From Erythroxylum novogranatense (lineage: Eukaryota > Streptophyta > Magnoliopsida > Malpighiales > Erythroxylaceae): DNA of 64,000 nucleotides. Under the pieces are notes generated by a model. That model ran no database searches and was not told the origin of the DNA. It saw nothing but the letters and a program-made list of their open reading frames with translations. This document shows positions 22,741 to 34,100 of the stretch, piece after piece. The number at the start of each line of letters is the position of its first letter. The stretch's first letter is position 1. The stretch spans positions 9,109,001-9,173,000 of the forward strand of contig CM057235.1 of the NCBI GenBank assembly GCA_029891385.1, given 5' to 3'. Made by a program: the position numbers and the translations under genes.

Positions 22741-23900
22741 GAATTTCGTCCTCGAAATTATTACCTGAGTCATCGAAGAGTTGTGGATACTTCTCCTTCA
22801 TGGCTTCCAATGGCTCCCACATGGCCTCTTCCACCGAATGGTTTCTCCACAAGACTTTGACTAACTGAACGTCTTGTTCCTGAGGACCTTTTCCTTGATG
22901 TCCAAAATATCCACTGGAATCTCCTCATAACTCAAATCATCTCTCAACTGAACCTCAGTGGTCTGAATGATATGAGAAGGATCCGATCTATACCTCCTCA
23001 GCATGGAGACATGAAAGACATCATAGATCTCAAACAATTCCGGGGGTAACGCTAACCTATAGGCTAGTGGTCCAATCCTCTCAAGAATTTCATAGGGACC
23101 CACATATCTCGGACTCAACTTGCCCTTCTTGCCAAACCTCATTACTCCTTTCCAAGGAGACGTCTTAAGAAACATTTTCTCACTGACTTCATACTCCATC
23201 TCTTTTCGGTGTGCATCAGTATAGCTCTTCATTCTATCCTGAGCTGCCTTAAGTCGTTGCTTAACCAGATTGACTTTATCAACTGTCATCTGAATCAATT
23301 ATGTTCCTATCAGTTTCCTCTCTCCTTCTTCATCCCAACATATCGGAATTCTACACCTTCTTCCATACAGTGCTTCATATGGATCCATCTGAATGCTCGA
23401 ATGAAACGAATTATTATAAGCAAATTCGACCAATGGCAAATGCTCATCCCAAGCTCCTTTGAAATCCATCACACATGCCCTGAACATTCCCTCAAGTTTC
23501 CGAATGGTCCTCTCAGATTGACCATCCGTCTGAGGATGAAAAGTCGTGCTAAAATTCAGCTTAGTTCCTGAAGCTTCTTGCATGCTTCCCCAAAATCTAG
23601 AAATAAACCGAGGGTTTCTATCGGAAACTATGAAATCTGGAATCCCTTGTAATCTCATTATCTCATCAATTTACTTCTTTGCTAGCACATGTAAAGAATC
23701 AGTCTGTTTAATTTCCAAAAATGAGCTGACTTCATCAACCGATCCATAATAACCCATATGGCATCATGCTTCCTACTGGTCTTGGGCAAACCCATCAAAA
23801 AATCCATGGTTACCCTTTGCCACTTCCACTCAGGAATGGACAATGGCCTTAACTTGCCTGAAGGTGCCTGGTGTTCAGCCTTGACTTGCTGACACACTAG
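22736..23900 (-). pseudogene. Tekay integrase core and chromodomain-like tail (3' part of split pol)
   Basis: The integrase core shows RVTMDFLMGLPKTSRKHDAI (first Asp, 23682-23897), IVSDRNPRFISRFW (second Asp) and HPQTDGQSERTIRKLE (Glu), all in place. The C-terminal domain reads [19 protein letters not shown] and [11 protein letters not shown]. After a one-base frameshift near 22880 come [18 protein letters not shown] and EKYPQLFDDSG, the chromodomain-like tail of Tekay elements, thought to direct insertion to heterochromatin. The stop is 22736-22738. A frame break or stop occurs near 23298 and near 23670. The zinc-binding N-terminus lies beyond the insertion, at 39489-39796. Confidence 0.92.
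23896..23900. other. target site duplication ACTAG, left copy
   Basis: ACTAG before the insertion at 23901 and ACTAG at 39489-39493 after it. In the related element at 9730-9750 the sequence continues through ACACACTAGACACTTGC, confirming the empty-site structure. Confidence 0.95.
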
Positions 23901-26900
23901 TGTTGGGATCCAATCTCAGAACCGAATGCCAAGCAAAAAATGAAACGAAAACGCAAGAAGCGGATACTAAGCGAAACACAAAATAAAAGCAGAATCGCAT
24001 GTGAAAATCAAAGAAGTAGAATCAAATACGAATGTAAAGCCGCAACGAATTCAAATCAGATAAATCTCATCCGAAGGTGAATCAAATAACAAAATGCAGA
24101 ACATAACTATATCGGAAGCGAATCAAATGATTCGTGATCGAATTGCAAAACCAATCAGAACGCATGAAATCATGAATTGAAATCGAATCACATAACGGAG
24201 GCAAAGCGAAAGCGGATTCGAAATCAAACAAATCCGATTAATCGAAACCATATCGGGCAAAGGAACGAATCATAAGTGGAACAAAAACTTGATCCGACAT
24301 CTGAAACAAATATCTTAAAAATAGAGTTGGAAACCTTGGACATTTAACTTATCCCAAACGGTGTAAATTTTTTTCTTTTCTTATAACCATCTTTATTCAA
24401 ATTCATGCAAATCCATATAATTTCCCTTTTCTTGGAAATTTTCCTCAATCAAATTCTCAAAACGTAACAAACTTCTTATACATGCAAAGTCTCAATCCTT
24501 AATCATCTTCTTATACAATCATACAAATCCAAAATTCATCTTTTAATCAATTCTTATTTTATTCTATCTCTAATTCAATCGAAAATTTAGCAACATAACA
24601 GCTGCATTTTAACTAACCCAAAACCTGCAAATGGTAAATACACTTCTATATCTCAGCCCAATCACACAATCATCAACTTCCACAGACCTCCCGTCCAGAA
24701 TCCCAAACACATTCTAATTCAATTCTCATTCATACACAGATACAAATTCCTATTTCAATCAAACCCAAAACCGATCATATTTATAAACCATCACAATTCA
24801 TATCCCATCATCATGCAGATTCATCCATATCGATATATATACAAATCACATTCATACAAACGGAATGAAGGGGGTGAGCTTATTGCTCGTGGATAACTTG
24901 TTTATACAATGAACCATAAGCAAAAATCATTTTCAAGACGTTAGTCATTTATAAACATTTCTAAACTTTTCACAATAGAAACTCTTCAAAAGCTTATTTC
25001 TCGATCCTTCCAACTTTTCAAAATATTCATAAAACATTTCCAAAAATCTCAAGTTTGCAACTCTCAAATTCTCACTTCTAAAAAATGCTCAAATCTTTCA
25101 TATTTCATGGTCAACTTAAAAACATGAATGCATCATGACATAAACAAAAAAAAACATATAACATATCAAAATAGTTTGGCTCGGTCCAAAACGGAACGTA
25201 CTGCACATTCTCGCATAGTTGTCCTGTGTAGCCGTGAACGAAACGTACTACACCTTCCCGCTTAGTGGTCCGGTATAGCCGTGACTTATGGGAGTCCGAA
25301 ATCGAAACTCTAGTGCCACTAGCGGGCAGCCGGGAGAAGGCTTTAAAAATGAGACCAGTGCACCGACTCTACTTAGGGGACCTAACCAAACCCATATAAT
25401 ACATATTCATGCTTGAAAAATCATATTGCCCGAAGGCACATTTCAGAAATTCAATTTTTCATATTCTCATATCGCGTCGTACTCGACACATTCACATTCA
25501 CATTCACAAATTTGCATACATTCATATAACAATTCAAATGCATTCTTAATCCAACAATCAATCTCATAAATAATCCAATTCACATATTGAAGTCTCAATC
25601 AATCAAACATAAAGAATTTAAACAATTATACCCATTTCATCAAATCCTTCAAAACCCTTGAAAGTAGTCAATTGAATCATTTCATTAAAAAGGTCCAAAA
25701 CAATTGCAGAAATTTTCCAATCATTCCAAAATCAATGAATTCGATCATTCAAAAATCCAGAATTTTCAAACATCAACATAATCAATAATTTATAAAAATT
25801 TTCTCTTTGATTTTTCAAAATCACAAAGTTAGCTTATAATTCACAATATAAACAAATTATCCACCTCATATTCATACTTGGAGCTTGATTAGAGCTTCAA
25901 TTTCTCCATTCCTTTCTTTAATTTGCCCTAATTCATACCATAAACCCTAATTAAATCAACATCCAAAATTGATCCAATTAAAACATGTAATCTCTAAAAT
26001 TGAAACTAGAATTCACAAAACCAAACCAATCTTATGCCAAATAAACCAAAATCTTACTAAAAACTCAAAGCTCAAAATCGACTCTTACCTCATTCTTCTC
26101 CATTTTTGGCATTTCTAGGCTTGAAAGGAAGCTCTCTTCATCCTCCATGTTTTCCCCCTTGAATCACTTGAAAATCACTCTTAAAGACCTTGAAAAATCA
26201 AACCCTAGCTCTTCTTTCTTTCTTCTCCTTCACCCCACGACATCTCTCATTTCTCTCTTCTTCTTTGATTTCATTTTCGTGCTCCATATTGCCAAGGACG
26301 ACAGCCCCTCCCTTTTATAGTACCATGTCATTAAAATGGAAGACAATTGACCAATTTGCCCTTCCATAATAGCCTAGAAACTTAAGTCCTTATGTGTTCT
26401 TCCAAAATTGCCCCTAACATCCATTTTAATTCATGCTACTTTAAGACAATTTTCTAATCATCAATTTGAAGGAATTTGCCGAAACTTCCTTCTATAGAAA
26501 TGTTCATCATTGTCTTAATTTCATAACGGCACCAAAATTATTTAATTTGGTGCTCTACATCAAAAGTTATAGTCCAAACATGTTGAACTATTCTTATGTT
26601 AACACAATTTCCTGTGATTTACTTCCATCCGAAAATTGACATTCTTAAAGACAAAATTGAAACTAGATTTCTTCATAAAAATTTTAGCCCTATTTCTCTA
26701 GTTTAATCCAAATTAAGAACCACCTCATTTAGATAACTAGAGCAAAAGTTATGGCCAAAAATACTTTTAGATGTTCCTAATCAAAGACTGAACACTAATC
26801 CGAACTTCAATTCAGAAATTGAAAGTCTTAGGGGCTAAATTGAAATTCAATTCCTTCATATGATTTGTAGCTCCATGTCTCAATTTTATTTTGCCTCAAG

Positions 26901-27231
26901 AATCACTTCAATCGGATCTCCACCGGTCTCGAATTTTCAAAAAGACTAAACCAAGTTCAGAAAAATTATCTGACTCACTTCGATTCAATCAATCAACCTC
27001 AATTTAATCTCATAAATTCACAATTTTCCTATGAGGATGTAGATAATAGTCTTAGGAATCCAACGCTTTGAAAACCAATTCAATCGGATGTCAGACGGAA
27101 AAGATATAAGCAAAAGATTGAACAAAGGTCGGATTAGGGAGGCAATAGAAAAATTAGAAGGAATCAAAACGGCGTCGCATCGGCTGGGCATGCGCCACAA
27201 CGACGTCGCACAGGGAGAATCGGACGCGAGC
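23901..27231 (-). repeat. left part of chimeric LTR
   Basis: The start TGTTGGGATCCAATCTC, a CAGAATCC/CGTCCAGAATCCC stretch near 24695 and GCATAACAGCTGCA near 24595 match the solo LTR 51643-55967 in reverse. Hairpin block at 24871-24900, conserved blocks at 25180-25380, and a CpG-rich GTCGCAC cluster at 27170-27231, right where the Athila element entered. No gene; the frames at 27018-27339 are not supported. Confidence 0.8.
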
Positions 27232-28838
27232 TGATCGCGGCTTTGTCAATTCGACCTTAAGATCGATCCTTGAAAATCGGTCAAAAATAATAATAATTCC
27301 AACGATTGCAATACAGGATGCAACCTCGAGTCGTCTCACTTAATTGGAACCAAGTAAAAAAGGTCTAAGCTAGCCTAATTGTCAAAATTTGCAATCAAAG
27401 TTGATAAAATGGGGGGTTTTGGTCATTGAAAGAACTAAGGAAATTTAACTAAATTGAAGGTAAAAGTGTAAAAAGTATATTTTTGGATTTTCTGGGATTA
27501 AATGAAATTAAAATTTTGAGTAACAAGCAAATGATAATAAATCCTCTTGAAAATGAGCTTAGGCTATCATGGTTCAAAAAAAATTTCGGGAAGTGAAATT
27601 CACTAAGTTTTCAAATATCAACCTTAAAGACTTCTCCTCAAGTCCAGGATCTTGATTAATGAACTCCATTTCTCAAGACCCTATTAAGTGCTCTTAAGCC
27701 TTAGAACCTTAAGGGATTCTTTAAGTCCAAGGTTTTAATCAACGAACTCCATTAACTAAAACCTTGTTAAATGCATCTTAGTGTGTGAAATGGGCAAGCT
27801 AATGCAATTGGTCAATTGGTTCAAGCATAATCTCATTATCAAACACAACTAGGAAGAAAAAGAGGGTTAACACAATCACCAAAAGATATATATGAGATTT
27901 CATATATTGAGCATCGAAGTTCTACATTAAGCACTCCATAACACAAAACATCGTTCAACACTTGATTAAACTATAACCAAGCTAATCTAACTACAAGAAG
28001 TAAACCCTAACTCAGGAATTTAAAACAATGTAATTAAACTTGACGATGTAAGATTAACTCCCTTTTTAGAACCGGTGAACTCAAGTCGATGCTACATCTT
28101 CAAGAGGAAATGTGGTTTAGTTACGCATGACTCTGAACTCTCTCACAACTGGTGAAGATTGGACGTCTCCCATGGTAGCAGAAGATACTGATGGTGGCCT
28201 AGAAATGATGGTGATGATTGACGATGATGAAAATGGAGAATGATGATTGTCAGAATGATCGTGTCTCCTGCCTCCAAAAATGTCTCTCGAAGATATTCAT
28301 CCCTTTGACCTAAAAATAGCAAAGTTTTTAAATGATGGATGCGGATCGGGTCGGAACAGTGAGAGATCTTTCCAAATGAAGTCCGGGTATTAGTCTGCTC
28401 GTCGCAACGAGATGTTTTATAGGTGCCGCAGCGTGCTCCTTCTGGATCGCTCGCCGCGGCGACGAGAGGAAGTTGCGTCGTGGCGTGCGATTCCTTGATC
28501 CTCGCTGTGGCGAGATGCTTTGTAGGCGCCGCGGCGTGCACTTCTTGATTCATTGCCGCGACGTGCGGCATACATTATGTCACGGCATACAGATTTCTTC
28601 GGATGCTTGACTCTTCTTCTCCCCTACAAATTAAACAGAAATTTGGCAATATCAATTGTCCTTAGAAAAATTATGATGGAATTAATGTTAATTTTTTAAA
28701 ATTTTACTATCGAATTGCATAATTGTAAGCTCACTGTAAGGGACAAATTAAAGCACAAAGTCACAAATTAAGAGTCAAAAAGTACATTAAAAATAGTAAA
28801 AGTGTAGCCAATTAATAAGATAAACTTGAGCTCAATCA
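27232..28838 (-). repeat. Athila 3' LTR (1.61 kb)
   Basis: It pairs with 36421-37998. The main visible difference is a 27-base stretch present here at about 28530-28557 and absent in the partner, located in the CpG-rich cluster. The open frame 28143-28571 lies across the cluster and has a shortened counterpart in the other LTR; it is probably a by-product of the repeats, not a gene. Confidence 0.93.
28400..28580. repeat. CpG-rich palindrome cluster in Athila 3' LTR
   Basis: CTCGTCGCAACGAG, GCCGCAGCGTGC, CTCGCCGCGGCGACGAG, GCGTCGTGGCGTGC, CTCGCTGTGGCGAG, GCGCCGCGGCGTGC and GCCGCGACGTGC follow one another with filler between. These are the same flavour as in the Tekay LTRs. Confidence 0.85.
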
Positions 28839-28852
28839 AATTCCCCCACACT
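28839..28852 (-). other. Athila polypurine tract
   Basis: The minus strand reads GTGTGGGGGAATTT beside the 3' LTR. A second copy of the same tract (GTGTGGGGGAGTT) is at 30185-30197. Confidence 0.8.
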
Positions 28853-30537
28853 TAGACCTTTGTACTCCTAGACAAAGTTTATAAGAGTCAAAAAGATACA
28901 AGTGTAAAAGAAAAATTCGTCCATGCTCAAAACAATAACAGGAACTTGGCGTAAATCACTTTCTCAAAATTCAATCCAAGCAAATAGAAAGAGTTCTAAT
29001 AAAATAAACACTAAAAGAATTCAATTCAAGAGATTGCACAAAAAAGATGTCACTCAAGATAAGGTGTTTGCTCTCTCCTTGCATATTGGGGATGTTTCAC
29101 TCTCAATCTACTTAACTCATTCTCTACCATAAGCTTGTAGCAATTCTATTTCTCCACTACAAGAGCTATAATTTGAAGATCAACAGGACTTTTCAGGGTT
29201 GTAATGTACGGAGGGCTAGATGAATGGATGGAATGGAAGAAAGAAAAGGTATGAACACATGCACTATAATTATGAACTGAATGTCGAAAGATAAACTAAT
29301 ATTTACACATTTATTTATTTATTTAAATGCAATACATACTGTTGGAATTATTATTGCTCTTTCTTTCTTTTTTTCTTTTTTTTTTAAGATAAACACTTTC
29401 TGTCCCTTTTTGGAACTTTTTTTTTAATTAAACTATTGACATCATGTAAGGATGCATACATGCAAGTGCTCATAAATAAAAATGGCTCAAGGGGCTGGCA
29501 AGTGATAAGTGTTTGTGGGATAAGTGTTTGGGGAAAAAGGGTTGAAGAAAGAATGCCTCTATCACATCAACAAAATTCTAGTCCACAAAGCTTTGATTAA
29601 TAATTGAAACAAGTTCTAGAGAGGTATGAAATAAGCAGATGCACACAATATCAAAGAAAAATTTAGGCTCAAATATCCTTCCAACAGGGGTAATATCTTA
29701 ATGAACAATCTCAAGTCTCAAAAATTAAAGTGTTACTTTATTAGCATGCCTTAATTCACTTCGTATTGAAAACATCAAAAGTAAAATTAGCCAAGACCAA
29801 CTATCATTAAAAAAATGGAAGGTATTTTCATAAACCCAAGTATCACTTTGAAACTTATAAGGTCTTTGAAACACAAAAGTGACAAGAGTCAATGTGGAAA
29901 AGTTAGAGTTGAGGAAAAATTTTTGCACAAACCTTCTGTAAAAAGAGTTGACGTCACGACGTGTAGCATGCACGCCGCGACACGTATTGTGAATCAGGTT
30001 CGCCGCGGTGACATGCAGCATGCACGCTGCGACGCGTGGTGTGGACTGTGGCTCGAAATAACAGAAAGGAAAAAAATATTTTGTTGCACCAAGTCTAAAA
30101 TGTGTAACATCATGCAAAATTGGCTAACACAGACATCAAAAAATGTACTATGGAGCAGAACAAAAATAAGAGCATAGGAACAACTCCCCCACACTTAAAT
30201 AACACATTATCCTCAATGAAAATGAGAATAGAAACTTAACTACAGATAAGGCATGAAGAAACAAAAGGTAAAGTTATTAGAAAGGGAAAGGAAAAAAAAT
30301 AAACTATCTATTGAAATGGCTCTCCCTCATACTGGTTAAGAAAAAAAACAGTACATCCAAAACTCAAAAGTAAGAAATAAATGAAGGAGGGCAAGAACCT
30401 GATGTTTATGGTGGGTGTTGGTTCTTATGATAGAGCTTCAGAAGGTGACCATTCACCTTGAGTCATGTTCCAGTTTCTTCATGTAAAAGCTCTACCATAC
30501 CAAAGTTGTGCACCTTCGTGACCAGATATGGTCCATC
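28853..30537 (-). other. Athila non-coding region between integrase and 3' LTR
   Basis: No frame longer than 130 codons, and none resembles a membrane glycoprotein. It holds a CpG-rich CGCCGCGG cluster at 29950-30045, a second polypurine-like tract at 30185-30197 and AT-rich filler. The minus-strand continuation of integrase (ending in wording like LVTKVHNFGMVELLHEETGT) reaches to about 30430. Confidence 0.7.
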
Positions 30538-31734
30538 CTAATGAGTATTGAAAGTCCCATGTTTGAAAGCAAAACGAGCCTTGAATAATAGGACTTTGTC
30601 CCCTTCCTTGAAGCTTTTCCTCTGAATGATCTTATCATGCATCAATTTTGCCTTTTCTTTGTAGAGTCGTGCGTGTTCATATGCCTCTAACCTCAATTCC
30701 TCTAGCTCTTGAAGTTGCAACTTTCTCTCTATTCCGGAAGATTCTAAGTCCATATTGCATTGTTTAACTGCCCAATATGCTTTATGCTCCAGTTTCACAG
30801 GTAAATGGCAAGCCTTCCCATTAATCAAACGATAAGGGGACATGCCTATTGGGGATTTATAAGCAGTTCGATATGCCCATAGTGTTTCCTCGAGGCGAAG
30901 GCTCCAATCCTTCTCTGATGATTTCACAATTTTCACTAAAATGTGCTTCATCTCTCTGTTTGAAACTTCAGCTTGTCCATTGGTTTGTGGGTGGTATGCA
31001 GTGGAGACCTTATGAGTGACCCCAAATTTGAAAAATAAGTTTTCAATGACTCTATTACAAAAATGTGTTCCCCTATCACTCACCACAGCTTTTGGTATGC
31101 CAAATCGACAAAAAATGTTGGACTTAAGAAACTTATACACGACTTGGGCATCATATTTTCTAGTGGGAATGGCTTCTATCCATTTGGAAACATAATCAAC
31201 AGCTAAAAGGATATACGCAAAGCCAAAAGACGGAGGAAATGGACCCAGGAAATCAATTCCCCAAACATCAAAGATTTTGCAAAATAAAAGAGGTTGTTGC
31301 GGCATTTCATGTCGCTTCCCTAATCCTCCAAACCGTTGACATTTATCAAATGACCGACAAAAGTTAAATGAGTCCTTAAAAAGTGTAGGCCAATAAAAAT
31401 CATAATCGAGAATTTTCCTAGATGTTTTCCTTGCACTGAAATGGCCACCACAAACCATTGAATGACAAGCTGAAATTATATCATCACACTCTTTATGAGG
31501 CACACATTTTCGGATCACCTGGTCACTACACATTCTCCACAGATGAGGGGCATCCCAAATGTAATGTCGAGCTTCACTCTTTAGCTTCTGAGCTTGTGCC
31601 TGAGACATAAAAGGAGGCGTGAGTCCAGACATTAGGTAATTAACAATATGTGCATACCAAGGTTATTTAATATTTGAAGCACATAAAACTGAATCAGGAA
31701 ATGAATCCCATGTAAGTTCGGAAAAATCCACTCC
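30538..31734 (-). pseudogene. Athila integrase domain
   Basis: The main open block is 30538-31632 (364 codons). The zinc region reads [15 protein letters not shown] and then CRSFDKCQ, where the family usually has a Cys at the Phe, so one zinc ligand appears lost. The catalytic triad is intact: [11 protein letters not shown] (Asp), [12 protein letters not shown] (Asp), [14 protein letters not shown] (Glu). The C-terminal part has [11 protein letters not shown] before a stop at the block end. Stops near 31662 and 31735 separate it from RNase H. Confidence 0.93.
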
Positions 31735-33030
31735 CTATGTGTCGTTTGGTAGCCTACTCAGATGGTCGACTTCATGGTTTGCCGCTCCCGTCCGATCCTT
31801 TATCTCGATATCAAATTCTTGGAGTAGCAATGCCCACCGTATCAACCTAGGCTTTGATTGTGGTTTCTTGAGGAGAAACCGAACAACTACATAATCAGTA
31901 AAAATGGTAACATGTGAGTTCAACAGATATTGCCTAAATTTTTCCAAAGCAAAAACTACTGCAAACAACTCTTTTTCAGTTATTGTATAGTTGATCTGAG
32001 CTGGATCTAGTATTTTCGAGGCATATGCGATAACTCTTGGTAGTCTCTCCTCCCGTTGACCCAGCATAGCCCCTACAACACAATTAGATGCATCACATGA
32101 AATCTCAAAAGGTAAGTTCCAATGAGGAGCAACTAAAATAGGTGGGGAAATGAGTTTTGATTTCAGCATGTTGAAAGCATTCTTACAGGAATCATCAAAT
32201 TCAAATTTTTCATCTTTTTGTAAAAGTTTTGAGAGAGGTAACACAATTTTGCTGAAATCCTTGATGAAGCGCCTGTAAAATCCTGCATGACCCAAAAAAG
32301 ATCTAATGTCACGAATACAAACAAGGTAAGGCAAAGAAGATATAACCTCAATCTTAGCTTTATCTACTTCAATCCCCTTGCTAGAAATTAAATGACCGAG
32401 CACGGTACCTTCACTGACCATGAAATGACATTTCTCAAAGTTCAAAAACAAATTCTTTTCAATGCATCTTTGTAAAACTTTTGCAAGGCTGGATAAGCAA
32501 GCATCAAAATAATCACCATAGACTGTGAAATCATCCATAAATACTTCCATACATTCCTTTAAAAATTCACAGAAAACAGCCATCATGCAACGCTGGAAAG
32601 TTCCTGGGACATTACATAAACCAAAAGGCATCCTTCGATATGCAAAGGTGTCAAAAGGACATGTAAATGTGGTTTTGTCCTAGTCCTCCGGTGCAATGGG
32701 TACTTGAAAGTATCCAGAGAAACCATCCAAGAAACAATAATGCGATTTGCCCGCAAGCCTTTCAAGCATTTGATCAATAAAAGGGAGAGGGAAATGGTCT
32801 TTTCTTGTGGAATCATTTAATCTTCTATAGTCTATACACACACGCCACGAATTTTGCACTCTGGTAAGAATAAGCTCATCCCTATCATTTTTTACCACTG
32901 TTATCCCACTTTTTTTTGGCACTACATGTATTGGACTAACCTACTCACTATCAGAAATGGGATATATTATCCCTGCACTCAACAACTTCATTATTTCCTT
33001 CTTCACAACATCTAAAATAAGTGGGTTTAG
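31735..33030 (-). pseudogene. Athila reverse transcriptase and RNase H
   Basis: The RT N-terminus (32680-32922) has VPKKSGITVVKND and WRVCIDYRRLNDSTRKDHFP. A stop at about 32679 separates it from MPFGLCNVPGTFQRCM and the catalytic MEVFMDDFTVYGD (FMDD). RNase H shows EISCDASNCVVGAMLG (Asp), TITEKELFAVVFALEKF (Glu), VTIFTDYVVVRFLL (Asp) and HEVDHLSRLPND (final Asp). Catalytic residues of both enzymes are present. Further stops lie near 32943 and 33031; two of the stops replace a Trp or Gln codon by a single transition. Confidence 0.95.
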
Positions 33031-34100
33031 TCATCTTTGAGGTTGCCTCACCGATTTTGACCCTTCACTCAATAAGATCCTGTGTGTGCAAACAGCTGGG
33101 CAAATGTCGGGTATATCTGCTAAAGTTAACCCTATAGCTCTCTTGTATTCCCTCAAAACATTCATGAGTTTCTCTTCCTCAGTCTGGGACAAAGCACTAG
33201 CAATTATGATAGGTAATCTCTCATCAGACTCAAGAAAGGCATACTTAAAAGTAGAAGGTAACGGTTTGAGCTCAAGCACAGGAGGTTGCATAACAAAAGG
33301 AATTAATTTATGAAGTTCAAGAGAAAAGAGATCACTCCATCTTTCTTCTGGAGTGAAGTATGTTTCCTGGTAAGCTGTCGTGGCTAATCCTTCCTGCTTC
33401 TCTGAAACATGGACAGAAAACCTTTTTCCAAGATCAAGTGAATGTAATCCAGCATCCAAAGAATCTTTTTGTAACTTATATTTTTGGCAAGCAGTATCCA
33501 CAGCTAAATCAATCATATTCACACCCAAAAGAGAATAATCCTCAAGTGGATGTTTCATTACCTCGTACATGTTGAAGCTTACTTGTTGGTCACCAACCTC
33601 CATGGTAATCTTACCTTCCTTCATGTTGATCATGGTGCTTGCTGTCCGTAAAAAGGGTCGCTCGAGAATCAAAGAAGTATCTTGCATAACTTCAGAAGAC
33701 ATATCAAGTACATAAAAATTAGCAGGAAATACTAAACCCTTTACCTGGACCAAGATGTCCTAAATTATACCCACTGGATGCCTAAATGATCTATCAGCTA
33801 ACTGTAGGAAAACAGATGTAGGTTTTAAACTTTTCACTCCTAAGGACTGATAGACAGATTTAGGCATCACATTAATAGCAGCCCCTAGATCTAACAAAGC
33901 TCTTCCTATAGTTACTTTCCCTAAGATGCAAGGAATTGTGAAAGATCCAGGGTCTTGACATTTCACAGGTATTTGCGGTTTGAACAAGGCTGACACATTG
34001 GAGCTCACTTGGACTCTCTCATTTGGCCTAAACTTTCTCTTATTAGTGCATAAGTCCTTCAAATATTTAGCATAAGCCGGAACTCTCTTCACTAAATCAA
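33031..34100 (-). pseudogene. Athila aspartic protease domain and protease-RT linker
   Basis: Starts in the frame 33760-34770 with GSFTIPCILGKVTIGRALLD and continues LGAAINVMPKSVYQSLGV. The active triplet is DLG, which is usual for Athila. After a stop at about 33757 the frame 33031-33753 continues VQVKGLVFPANFYVLDM and LERPFLRTASTMINMKEG, then a linker of about 150 residues to the RT. Confidence 0.9.

Noticed and set aside
28143..28571. 142-codon minus frame in the Athila 3' LTR, with a 133-codon counterpart at 37330-37731
   Set aside because: Both lie across the CpG-rich repeat cluster, and the similarity is simply that of an LTR pair. The peptide has no known domain, and the 27-base indel being a multiple of three is not evidence of coding.
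29725..30177. Overlapping 130- and 120-codon frames on both strands, possible env-like protein of the Athila element
   Set aside because: No signal peptide or convincing membrane anchor, open on both strands, and they cross a palindrome cluster. Better read as non-coding 3' region.
33086..33575. Plus-strand frames inside the Athila region
   Set aside because: They are shadows of the protease-RT linker on the minus strand.
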